Positions 1 to 5,957 of a DNA stretch of 14,690 nt are shown piece by piece. The notes beneath the pieces are model-generated. The model worked only from the letters and a program-made list of their open reading frames with translations. It was not told the DNA's origin and ran no database searches. Origin of the DNA: Chloroflexota bacterium. Lineage in GTDB: Bacteria; Chloroflexota; Dehalococcoidia; E44-bin15. The position numbers and the translations under genes were made by a program. Positions within the stretch are counted from its first letter, which is position 1. Each line of letters opens with the position of its first letter. The stretch lies in the NCBI GenBank assembly GCA_015222405.1, contig JADFVG010000081.1, positions 1-14,690 of the forward strand. Reading direction: 5' to 3'.

Positions 1-278
1 GCATTTCTGAAGGCGTCGGTTGCGGTGGCGCAGGCATTTTCCACCCTGGTGATGGGAATATACTCCAGCTTCAGAGCCCGGGCCACCATCTGCCCGGTCG
101 CGCCCGACATTGTTGTGCCATACCACCCTGCCTGGATATCCTTGGGCTCGATGCCGGCATCTTCTATGGCCTCAAAACAGGAATCCACTATCAGGTCCAT
201 AACATCCTTATCCCACATCTCGCCAAACTTGGTACACCCCATGCCAACTACAGCCACTCTATCTCTGATGCCCTGCAT
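1..278 (-). CDS. Thiolase (SCP-x/acetyl-CoA acetyltransferase-like), N-terminal part, runs off the left edge
   Basis: Only the first 92 codons are present; the rest lies beyond position 1. The translation starts MQGIRDRVAVVGMG and reaches VENACATATDAF. This is the thiolase nucleophile region, with the presumed acyl-accepting cysteine at residue 83. The wording resembles SCP-x/archaeal-type thiolases more than classical FadA/AtoB. The ATG (276-278 on the complement) is preceded by GGAGGAGG six bases upstream, which fixes the start. It follows the HMGCS-like/DUF35 gene by 21 nt on the same strand, so the two are co-transcribed. In archaea, thiolase, HMG-CoA synthase and DUF35 form one complex that passes acetoacetyl-CoA between active sites, so a partnership here is a reasonable inference. 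The substrate cannot be read from the fragment: acetoacetyl-CoA formation or cleavage of a longer or branched beta-ketoacyl-CoA are both possible. Confidence 0.85.
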   Translation of the reverse strand, partial: MQGIRDRVAVVGMGCTKFGEMWDKDVMDLIVDSCFEAIEDAGIEPKDIQAGWYGTTMSGATGQMVARALKLEYIPITRVENACATATDAFRN

Positions 279-299
279 TTGTTTCCTCCTCCACTAGAT

Positions 300-1706
300 T
301 TACATTCTCACTGGCATAGATTTCCAGTAATAGTTGTGAACACCTCTAGCGGTGAACAGCTTTCTGAAGGTCATCTCCACTGGAAGGTCTACCTTGAGCT
401 CGTTGATATCGCGGTCGGTCATCATGGTTACTGCCCTACCACCGCGCTCAAAGTTAATCACAGCGATAACCAGCGGTGGGTCGCCGACTGGTTGCAGGTA
501 ATCCATAGCGTAGGTATACAGCGTCGCTCTCTTGTCTGAGAATCTCACATCTTCGAAATTATCTTTAGCGTGGCACTTGGTGCATACCCTTTGCGGTGGG
601 TACTGCTCGTAGCCGCAGTTCTTGCATCTCACCCCGTAGAAGCGGATATTCTTGTCGCGTTCTCGCCATACTGCAGATGCTGACGGCATTGTCATTTCAG
701 GGCGACGAGCTGCCGCAGCCATCTGCACGAAACCACGCCAGGAAGCATACATCTGGTAGTCCCTGAGCAGCTTCTTGGCTGCCACGTGTCCCTTTATCCC
801 CCGCCGGTCTCTGATGTTATTTATCTCCTCGGTAACCTCAAGGATGAAAGCATCGGCGCCATCACCATAGTTGGCAAGGAGGATCTTATCTCCCGGCTTA
901 GCCTCCTCCAGCGCCGCTACCAGCATCATCAAGGCGAAGGCTGCGCCGGTATTGCCCACGGTGCCGAACAGTGGGGGTTGAACCTGGGCGGCATCAAGTT
1001 TGAACCTCCTCGCAATTTCGCCGTGCCTTCTAGGGTCGGGGGCGTAATAAACAACTTTAGCAAAATCCTTGGCCTCAACCTTGTATTTGTTTAGCAGTCC
1101 AGAGATGGCCTCGGGGAGAACGCTACGATACCCGGCATCGAGAACAAACCGGTCCTCCCAGGAGCCGACAACGTTCTCGCCATAGGACCGCCACACATCC
1201 AGAATTTCGTTGGCAACAGTGTAGCTACCTACTATATTGACCGCTACCTTCTCATCCCCGATGAGCAGAGCGGCAGCGCCATCGCCAAAAATGGGCTCGA
1301 ATTCTGAGCGTGGTGTGCTCACTCGCATATCGGCTGCGGCAACCATAACTCGCTTCGCCGAGCCTGCGGTAACAGCATCGAGAGCAGCCCTCAGGGCATT
1401 GGTTCCCGCCCTCAGGGAATCGGTGAGGTCAGCGGCAAGTATGTCTCGGCGCAGGTCTGAAGCAGTAGCCACCGTGGTCGCCCCCTGCTTTTCAACATAG
1501 GGAGATGTGGTGGTAGCAAAGTATAGGCCATCGATAGTTCTGCGATCCATCCCATTCATACAGTCGATGGCTGCTGCCACCGCCATTGTTATGCTATCCT
1601 CATCGAAGCTGGCAACCGCCTTCTCCACTGGAGCTGTCCAGCCCACTGTTCCAGATCCCAATCTAAATAACGGCACATAGGCACCATATGATACTATACC
1701 TGCCAT
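300..1706 (-). CDS. HMG-CoA synthase-like protein fused to a zinc-ribbon/OB-fold (DUF35) domain
   Basis: A 468-residue fusion. Residues 1-295 have the thiolase-superfamily HMG-CoA synthase/KAS III fold signatures: FGDGAAA at 140-146, GNTGAAF at 251-257 and the GDG turn near 281. Residues 345-468 are a DUF35 unit: a zinc ribbon with C361, C364, C375 and C378, then a beta-rich OB-fold. In archaea these are normally separate proteins that form a complex with thiolase; here two are joined and the thiolase gene follows directly. Oddity: where active HMG-CoA synthases have the nucleophilic cysteine (pattern xCxAGT), this protein reads SLRAGT (97-102). Where the catalytic histidine is expected (FHxP), it reads YYAPDP (220-225). 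It may therefore bind CoA substrates without performing the condensation, or use different chemistry. The ATG has a strong AGGAGGAG site. A promoter and palindrome lie upstream. Family call firm, reaction unknown. Confidence 0.85.
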   Translation of the reverse strand: MAGIVSYGAYVPLFRLGSGTVGWTAPVEKAVASFDEDSITMAVAAAIDCMNGMDRRTIDGLYFATTTSPYVEKQGATTVATASDLRRDILAADLTDSLRAGTNALRAALDAVTAGSAKRVMVAAADMRVSTPRSEFEPIFGDGAAALLIGDEKVAVNIVGSYTVANEILDVWRSYGENVVGSWEDRFVLDAGYRSVLPEAISGLLNKYKVEAKDFAKVVYYAPDPRRHGEIARRFKLDAAQVQPPLFGTVGNTGAAFALMMLVAALEEAKPGDKILLANYGDGADAFILEVTEEINNIRDRRGIKGHVAAKKLLRDYQMYASWRGFVQMAAAARRPEMTMPSASAVWRERDKNIRFYGVRCKNCGYEQYPPQRVCTKCHAKDNFEDVRFSDKRATLYTYAMDYLQPVGDPPLVIAVINFERGGRAVTMMTDRDINELKVDLPVEMTFRKLFTARGVHNYYWKSMPVRM

Positions 1707-1729
1707 AATCTCCTCCTAGTGCAATCTGA

Positions 1730-1749
1730 CTAGTGAAGGGGTTCACTAG
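1730..1749 (-). promoter_or_regulatory. 20-bp palindrome at the predicted transcription start (candidate operator)
   Basis: CTAGTGAA-GGGG-TTCACTAG is a perfect 8+8 inverted repeat. It occupies roughly +1 to +20 of the minus-strand transcript, just downstream of the -10 box and upstream of the ribosome site of the HMGCS-like gene. This is a classical position for a dimeric repressor such as a TetR- or GntR-type acyl-CoA sensor. The regulator is not encoded in the window, so its identity is unknown. It could alternatively form a hairpin at the mRNA 5' end. Confidence 0.55.
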
Positions 1750-1756
1750 CGGGCAA

Positions 1757-1786
1757 ATGATAACACGTGGTAAAAGGCCGTGTCAA
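1757..1786 (-). promoter_or_regulatory. Sigma70-type promoter of the HMGCS-like/thiolase operon
   Basis: On the minus strand, a perfect TTGACA -35 (1786-1781) is followed by an 18-nt spacer and TATCAT (1762-1757, 5 of 6 consensus). The predicted start near 1750 falls at the edge of the palindrome. It is back to back with the ctpA promoter on the other strand. Confidence 0.65.
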
Positions 1787-1806
1787 CCCTGATGCACCCC
1801 CTCGTC

Positions 1807-1835
1807 TTGTGAGGCCAAGGGCTTTATGTTATAGT
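1807..1835 (+). promoter_or_regulatory. Promoter of ctpA, probably giving a leaderless mRNA
   Basis: TTGTGA (1807-1812), 17-nt spacer, TATAGT (1830-1835; 5 of 6). The expected start is 6-8 nt after the -10, which is at or next to the ATG at 1844. No Shine-Dalgarno sequence exists in the short gap. Confidence 0.55.
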
Positions 1836-1843
1836 GCTTTGCT

Positions 1844-3019
1844 ATGAACAGGAAAAACCAGCTTGTCACCCTATTAGTAGTGTTACTTATCCTGCTCTCC
1901 TTCGGCATTGGCTTTGGCCTTTCTCAGGCATTATCCGACGGTGCGCATGAGGAGGTTCCTCCTGAGTTTGACACCCTGTGGGAGGTGTGGCAATCCCTAT
2001 CGGAAGATTATGTCAACAAAGAAGCCCTTGACCCTGAGGAGCTGACCCAGGGGGCGATCAAGGGGCTAATCGAGGCATTGGGTGATCCCTACACCGCCTA
2101 TCTCGATCCCGAGACCTATGATCTGGTCTGGAGTCAGTTCGAGGGTTCCTTCGAGGGCATCGGGGCTGTTGTTACTATGGAGGATGGTGAGCTCACCGTG
2201 ATTTCCCCCATCCGCGGCACTCCCGCTGAGCGGCAAGGAATCAGGGCTGGCGACCGCATCCTAGAGATAAGTGGAGAAGCCACTTCAGGGATGACCCTCA
2301 CTGAGGCGGTGTTGAAAATCCGAGGGCCCAAAGGCACAGCGATAACCCTCCTCATTCTGCACCGGGGCGAAACTGAACCAGTAGAGATAGAGATAACCAG
2401 GGCAGAGATCGACATCGATACCGTTTATCTTGAGATGCTGCCGGGCAACATCGCCCACATCGAGATCATCCACTTTTCGCTGCGCACTGACCAAGAGGTA
2501 AGCTCCGTTCTCGACGATGCTCTCAGAAGTGGGGCGACGGCCATTATCCTTGACCTCAGAGGCAATCCCGGCGGGCTGCTTAATACCGTGATAAATGTGG
2601 CGGACGAGTTCCTTGACGGTGGCACCATTCTCTACCAAGCTGATGACGATGGTAACGTAATAGAGGAATGGAAGGCCAGCTCTGGAGGTCTTGCCGCCGA
2701 TCTGCCGCTAGCTGTCTTGGTAGATGGTGGCAGTGCCAGCGGCAGCGAGGTGCTTGCGGGAGCGCTTCAGGACCACGGGCGCGCCCCGCTTATCGGCACC
2801 ACTACCTATGGCAAGGGAAGTGTCCAGCTCATCCGTGAGCTCGGCGATGGCTCCGCTCTATATGTGACCTCGGCCCGCTGGCTCACCCCCAATGGTCACC
2901 TGATAGAGGGACAGGGGCTGACCCCAGATTTTGAGGTGCCGATAACGGATGAAGACCTAGCCCAGGGCATCGATCCCCAGCTTGAGCGCGCCATCGATTA
3001 CATTCAGACCGGAGCTTGA
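1844..3019 (+). CDS. ctpA: S41 C-terminal processing peptidase, membrane-anchored
   Basis: A 391-residue serine protease of the tail-specific/CtpA family. It trims or degrades secreted or membrane proteins from their C-termini. An N-terminal hydrophobic segment (about residues 7-29) should anchor it with the protease domain outside. A PDZ domain spans about 95-180, with the FEGIGA entry at 103-108. The catalytic core follows, with the family motif DLRGNPGG (237-244), the predicted nucleophile S299 in GSASGSE and the general base K324 in YGKGSVQ. Their 25-residue spacing equals the Ser-Lys spacing of the characterised E. coli Prc. Length is normal and no domain is missing. The ATG at 1844 gives a sensible signal anchor and sits right after a promoter with no ribosome site. 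Its stop codon lies inside the -35 box of the smpB promoter. Substrates cannot be inferred. Confidence 0.92.
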   Translation: MNRKNQLVTLLVVLLILLSFGIGFGLSQALSDGAHEEVPPEFDTLWEVWQSLSEDYVNKEALDPEELTQGAIKGLIEALGDPYTAYLDPETYDLVWSQFEGSFEGIGAVVTMEDGELTVISPIRGTPAERQGIRAGDRILEISGEATSGMTLTEAVLKIRGPKGTAITLLILHRGETEPVEIEITRAEIDIDTVYLEMLPGNIAHIEIIHFSLRTDQEVSSVLDDALRSGATAIILDLRGNPGGLLNTVINVADEFLDGGTILYQADDDGNVIEEWKASSGGLAADLPLAVLVDGGSASGSEVLAGALQDHGRAPLIGTTTYGKGSVQLIRELGDGSALYVTSARWLTPNGHLIEGQGLTPDFEVPITDEDLAQGIDPQLERAIDYIQTGA

Positions 3020-3044
3020 ACCTGCACCTCGATTGTGATAGAAT
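3016..3044 (+). promoter_or_regulatory. Promoter of smpB, probably leaderless
   Basis: TTGAAC (3016-3021), 17-nt spacer, TAGAAT (3039-3044). Transcription should begin about at 3050, the A of the smpB ATG. The -35 overlaps the ctpA stop codon (3017-3019). Confidence 0.5.
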
Positions 3045-3049
3045 AAGTC

Positions 3050-3508
3050 ATGACTGTAAAGACAATTAGCCTCAACCGCAAAGCCTATCATGACTATGAT
3101 GTTCATGAGAGTGTTGAGGCGGGAATAGCTCTTACTGGCACCGAGATTAAGTCCATTCGCGGCGGCAAGGTAAATCTTCGCGATGCCTATGCCCATCCCC
3201 AGAGCGGAGAGCTATGGCTTTTCAATGCTCATATCGCTCGCTACCAGGAGGGCAGTCGCCATAACCACGAGCCAACTCGCCCAAGGAAGCTTTTGCTTCA
3301 TCGAAGGCAGATCGATGAGCTTGCAGGGGAGGTGATGCAGAAGGGCTTTACCCTAGTGCCGCTAAAGTTGTACCTTAAAAATGGAATCGCCAAGGTGGAA
3401 TTGGGCCTGGCCAAGGGTAAGAAGCTTCATGATAAACGTGAATCCATAGCGCGTCGCGAGGCGGAGCGGGAGATGGAGCGCGCCATGAAGCTGGCGAGAA
3501 GGGGTTGA
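3050..3508 (+). CDS. smpB: SsrA-binding protein SmpB
   Basis: A 152-residue protein of normal family length. SmpB binds the tRNA-like domain of tmRNA, delivers it to stalled ribosomes and mimics the missing codon-anticodon interaction in the decoding centre. Family landmarks are the N-terminal RKAYHDYDV segment, ALTGTEIKSIRGGKVNLRDAY in the OB core (split here only for description), and a basic tail from about residue 120 (KGKKLHDKR...), which becomes ordered in the mRNA channel. ssrA follows immediately, and the TGA at 3506-3508 lies at or within the predicted 5' end of the tmRNA. No Shine-Dalgarno sequence precedes the ATG, in keeping with a leaderless transcript. Identification is very secure. 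Confidence 0.97.
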   Translation: MTVKTISLNRKAYHDYDVHESVEAGIALTGTEIKSIRGGKVNLRDAYAHPQSGELWLFNAHIARYQEGSRHNHEPTRPRKLLLHRRQIDELAGEVMQKGFTLVPLKLYLKNGIAKVELGLAKGKKLHDKRESIARREAEREMERAMKLARRG

Positions 3509-3923
3509 AGACACGGATGGAATTCGACCTTTGGTATCCTCGATGATACCGAGCAAATTCCCTCCATAAAGAGCGAGAAGTGGGGACGAGTGGTGTCGAC
3601 AGGGGAAGAATACCCCAGAATTGCAGGCCGAGGTGCCATTGATCTCGTAAAACAAGTGGCGAAAAATAAACGACAATTACGTCTACGCTAGCTAAGCTGG
3701 ACACATCCCCCTCACCTCACCCGATGGGCGGGGGTGGATGACGAGCAGTCGGGGTGCGGCAATCCTGAGGTCGATAAGGGTTACCAAAGAAACTATCGAC
3801 TGGCTCAACCGTACTCCGTCGACAGAGGACGGTTGGGTGAGAGCAAAGAGCCGACTAAGCCTGTAGGATATTCTGGGCCGGCTTCCTCTGGACGGGGAGT
3901 TCGACTCTCCCCCGTCTCCACCA
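3501..3923 (+). ncRNA. ssrA: Transfer-messenger RNA (tmRNA)
   Basis: The tRNA-like 3' end is clear: GGAC, a T-arm with TTCGACT loop flanked by GGGGAG/CTCCCC, the acceptor strand CGTCTCC (3913-3919), and an encoded ACCA ending at 3923. The 5' D-loop signature GGAATTCGAC is at 3519-3528. The GACTAAGC-TGTAG block typical of the 3' half is at 3853-3866. Pseudoknot 1 is visible as CGAG/CTCG (3629-3632 with 3644-3647) interlocked with GCCA/TGGC (3635-3638 with 3657-3660). The tag reading frame ends GAC AAT TAC GTC TAC GCT AGC TAA (3672-3695), giving a tag ending DNYVYAS. The 5' end is uncertain. GGGGTTG at 3501 would pair with CGTCTCC with one mismatch and would restore the G3-U70 pair needed for alanine charging, but it leaves a longer than usual link to the D-loop. 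A start at 3507 has normal spacing but two A-C mismatches. Either way the gene touches the smpB stop codon. Confidence 0.93.
3913..3923 (+). repeat. Direct repeat copy 1: tmRNA 3' end (candidate att site)
   Basis: CGTCTCCACCA is the last 11 nt of ssrA. The same 11 nt recur at 5185-5195, on the far side of the TIR-like gene. Confidence 0.6.
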
Positions 3924-3934
3924 TTGAATAGTAG

Positions 3935-3966
3935 AGCCAGCAGGGAAACCTGCTGGCTTTTGGTTT
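3935..3966 (+). terminator. Rho-independent terminator of ssrA
   Basis: A perfect 10-bp stem, AGCCAGCAGG/CCTGCTGGCT, closed by a GAAA tetraloop (3945-3948) and followed by TTTGGTTTT. It lies 11 nt after the tmRNA CCA. Confidence 0.92.
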
Positions 3967-4016
3967 TGTTGAGACGAGATGGTCGAAGAGAATACTCTCA
4001 GGGAAGACGAGAGGAC

Positions 4017-4045
4017 TTGACAAAACCGAGCATTCGGTGTAAATT
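4017..4045 (+). promoter_or_regulatory. Promoter of the TIR-like gene, with a palindrome in the spacer
   Basis: TTGACA (4017-4022, perfect), 17-nt spacer, TAAATT (4040-4045). The spacer contains ACCGA-GCAT-TCGGT (4025-4038), an inverted repeat placed where a bound repressor would block RNA polymerase. The predicted start near 4052 leaves a leader of about 50 nt. Confidence 0.55.
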
Positions 4046-4105
4046 TGGGTGGAACATTAGTTCGGAAATCGATAGTAGTCTCAAAGGTTGATAGGGGTGG
4101 TGAAG

Positions 4106-5173
4106 ATGGAGAGTAACGAAGTCACCAAGGAAGCTTCTTCAGCAATGAGCAAGCGCCGGCCTCCTCGGTCCTTTCCCAAGCATACGCTTGAGGAAAGTGT
4201 AAGGGTGGCCCAGGCGATTCAAGACAACAATGCTGGGAAGCCTTTCAATCGGCTTCTATTGGCACAAGCCATTGGGAGATCCCCCGCAAGTAGTGAATTC
4301 AAATATTTGCTAAGTTCCTCGTATAAATATGGTCTCACGACTGGCACAGAGAAGGCGGAACTTATTGGCTTAACGCCAGTCGGTGTGTCCATTACAAAAC
4401 CGAGGAGTTCGCCTGAAAAGCAGGATGCCTTGCGGAAGGCCGCCCTAAATCCTGACTTGTTCCGGCAGATTTACGAGCGCTATAATAACGCTAGGCTACC
4501 AGAAAAGGCATTTTTTGGGAATATCTTGGAGCAGGATTTCCACGTAGCGGGAAAGCTAGCCGGTGAATGCATTGATATCCTGTTTAGTAACGGCCGTTTC
4601 GTCGGTATCATCCAAGACATCAGTGGTTCGCCCCACGTACTACTGCAGGAAGGCGCAGCCGAGGTCGAGACTGTTGAAGCTCCGGCAATCGAGCGTGGGC
4701 CTGCTGAAGAAGAGGCGGCTAAAGTGCTAGCGGTGGAGGAGGTTCGAATATTCGTCTCACACAGCAGGAAAAAGCGCATCCTCGATCAGATCAAGACAAT
4801 GCTGGAGTTTGGTAAGTATGCCTATGAGGTGGCGGTGGAAACCGAAACGACAGCGATTCCGGTACCCCAGAAGATTCTAGAAGCAATGCGCCGCTGCAAT
4901 GCTGCGGTTATCAACGTCTCAGCAGACGAAGAGGAGCGATTAGAGGACGGACGCTACGGCATCAATCAGAACGTTCTCATAGAAATAGGGTCAGCCTTCG
5001 TACTCTACGACCAAAAGGTTGTACTAGTGGTTGATAACCGCATTGAGCTCCCATCCAACCTCCAGGGCCTCTACAGATGCGAGTACGAGGGGGATGAATT
5101 GTCCTGGGAAGCTGGCCTGAAGATACAAAAGGCCATCACCGACTTTGGGGCTGGTGCCGCGGCTGGCAAGTAG
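4106..5173 (+). CDS. Winged-helix-like plus TIR-like predicted nucleotide-binding protein
   Basis: A 355-residue two-domain protein. Residues about 25-180 are a mainly helical region that looks like a winged-helix or DNA/RNA-binding module. An acidic alanine/glutamate-rich linker spans 181-212. Residues 213-346 match the TIR-like domain (PF10137 type, also seen in Cap12/Pycsar effectors): RIFVSHSRKK opens the domain, and NQNVLIEIG (288-295 region) holds the glutamate (E293) in the position of the catalytic acid of TIR NADases. ELPSNLQGL (314-322) is the conserved tail motif. Whether it cleaves NAD or only binds nucleotides is not known. The frame opens at a TTG at 4088, but the ATG at 4106 is preferred because AGGGG lies 8 nt upstream. 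It stands alone between two terminators, within a segment bounded by repeats of the tmRNA end. Sampled lines look less GC-rich than acsB. Confidence 0.75.
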   Translation: MESNEVTKEASSAMSKRRPPRSFPKHTLEESVRVAQAIQDNNAGKPFNRLLLAQAIGRSPASSEFKYLLSSSYKYGLTTGTEKAELIGLTPVGVSITKPRSSPEKQDALRKAALNPDLFRQIYERYNNARLPEKAFFGNILEQDFHVAGKLAGECIDILFSNGRFVGIIQDISGSPHVLLQEGAAEVETVEAPAIERGPAEEEAAKVLAVEEVRIFVSHSRKKRILDQIKTMLEFGKYAYEVAVETETTAIPVPQKILEAMRRCNAAVINVSADEEERLEDGRYGINQNVLIEIGSAFVLYDQKVVLVVDNRIELPSNLQGLYRCEYEGDELSWEAGLKIQKAITDFGAGAAAGK

Positions 5174-5184
5174 CACATTCTGAT

Positions 5185-5195
5185 CGTCTCCACCA
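5185..5195 (+). repeat. Direct repeat copy 2: partial tmRNA 3' end (candidate att remnant)
   Basis: CGTCTCCACCA is identical to the last 11 nt of ssrA. It occurs 12 nt downstream of the TIR-like gene's stop and 12 nt upstream of a second terminator. Identity does not extend into the T-arm on the left, so only the acceptor strand and CCA are duplicated. Confidence 0.55.
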
Positions 5196-5207
5196 AAGGA
5201 ATAATAG

Positions 5208-5236
5208 GGGCCTCCACATCAGTTGAGGCCCTTTTT
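5208..5236 (+). terminator. Rho-independent terminator after the TIR-like gene, possibly the ancestral ssrA terminator
   Basis: A 7-bp stem, GGGCCTC/GAGGCCC (5208-5214 with 5225-5231), with a 10-nt loop and a run of five T. Its distance from the repeat copy (12 nt) nearly equals that of the terminator after the real tmRNA end (11 nt). Confidence 0.85.
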
Positions 5237-5243
5237 AAAAATA

Positions 5244-5273
5244 TTGACTTTGTTTATGGCTGCGTGATAAAAT
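5244..5273 (+). promoter_or_regulatory. Promoter of the acetyl-CoA synthase operon
   Basis: TTGACT (5244-5249), 18-nt spacer, TAAAAT (5268-5273). The start is predicted near 5280, leaving a leader of about 138 nt before the first gene. Confidence 0.65.
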
Positions 5274-5343
5274 ACACACTGGAAGTCATGAGCACCGCAT
5301 ATCATCAAAGTATTGCTGTAGTATGAGAAACGAGATTAATTTG

Positions 5344-5387
5344 CCTCTACCCTGCACACGAAAGCATGTCCCGGGGAGAGGTTTTTT
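5344..5387 (+). promoter_or_regulatory. Leader hairpin with U-tract ahead of the acs operon (candidate attenuator)
   Basis: Within the transcribed leader, CCTCT (5344-5348) and CCC (5350-5352) can pair with GGG and AGAGG (5374-5381), with a single bulged A. A small inner ACA/TGT helix is also possible. Six T follow (5382-5387). This is the form of an intrinsic terminator, but it lies downstream of the operon promoter and 30 nt before the first start codon. Partial termination or a ligand-controlled switch would both fit. No known riboswitch class was recognised. Confidence 0.5.
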
Positions 5388-5417
5388 ATGTTAATATGCT
5401 AGGCAGAAGGAGGCTCT

Positions 5418-5927
5418 GTGGCGAAGGCAGCGGTTAAGCTATTTAAAGACCCAATAAACGCAGAAAAGGCAGCAGCGGAGCTTGAGGCAAAGGGGTTCAA
5501 GGCGGATGAGATTGGTATTCTGGTACATGACAAGAAGAAAGCGGTGAAATTCACCGGCACCAAGACGGTCGAAGTAACGCTGCCAGAGGCAGGTTCTGCC
5601 GTGGCACTGGGTGCTATGGCCACAGCCCTGGGCAAAGCCGATAACAGCGAAGAGGCTATGGCGGCACTAACCGATGTGTTAGGCCTTCCTGAGGAAACAG
5701 TTAGATATTATGATTTTGGCCTCGCTGTGGGCGGCATCCTCATCAGCGTTCACACTGATGAGGCACGTCTGGCACAGGCTCAGGAGATTCTGAGATCGGC
5801 CGATGTCTTGGTTACTGCGGCCAAGGGTGAGATGTGGGGCTCAAGCCCTGGATTTGGCTCCGCCGGTCGAATGACGGAGACGGACCCCATTGACGCTAAG
5901 ATGACCGGTGATTTTCGAAGATACTAA
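5418..5927 (+). CDS. Small protein resembling the general stress protein 17M (YflT) domain, first gene of the acs operon
   Basis: A 169-residue soluble protein without signal peptide or cysteine clusters. Residues 1-45 have the pattern of a GSP17M-like ferredoxin-fold repeat: a FKDPINAEKAAAEL helix, then GFKADEIGILV. Residues 95-132 have the second half: DFGLAVGGILISV, then a helix with QEILRSADV. A hydrophobic Gly/Ala-rich stretch (58-72) joins them. The C-terminal tail (about 135-169) is polar and ends TETDPIDAKMTGDFRRY. Function is unknown in this setting. It starts at GTG with AAGGAGG four nt upstream. It is followed by acsB after 30 nt and shares its promoter, so a role linked to ACS levels, assembly or stress protection is conceivable but unproven. 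The homology call is from pattern memory, not a search. Confidence 0.65.
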   Translation: MAKAAVKLFKDPINAEKAAAELEAKGFKADEIGILVHDKKKAVKFTGTKTVEVTLPEAGSAVALGAMATALGKADNSEEAMAALTDVLGLPEETVRYYDFGLAVGGILISVHTDEARLAQAQEILRSADVLVTAAKGEMWGSSPGFGSAGRMTETDPIDAKMTGDFRRY

Positions 5928-5957
5928 CCTGTTTTTATTTAGTTAGGAGGGATAAGG

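Noticed and set aside
3651..3690. Alternative tmRNA tag frame starting at GCG and reading AKNKRQLRLR
   Set aside because: It starts with a typical resume codon, but the end is strongly basic, unlike proteolysis tags, and the spacing from pseudoknot 1 favours the frame ending DNYVYAS. Not fully excluded.
3734..3931. Open frame of 65 codons inside and past ssrA
   Set aside because: It lies within the conserved tmRNA 3' half and tRNA-like domain; the RNA explains the sequence.
5274..5417. Cobalamin riboswitch ahead of the corrinoid-linked operon
   Set aside because: The leader is only about 140 nt and no B12-box-like element was found, so it is reported only as an uncharacterised leader.
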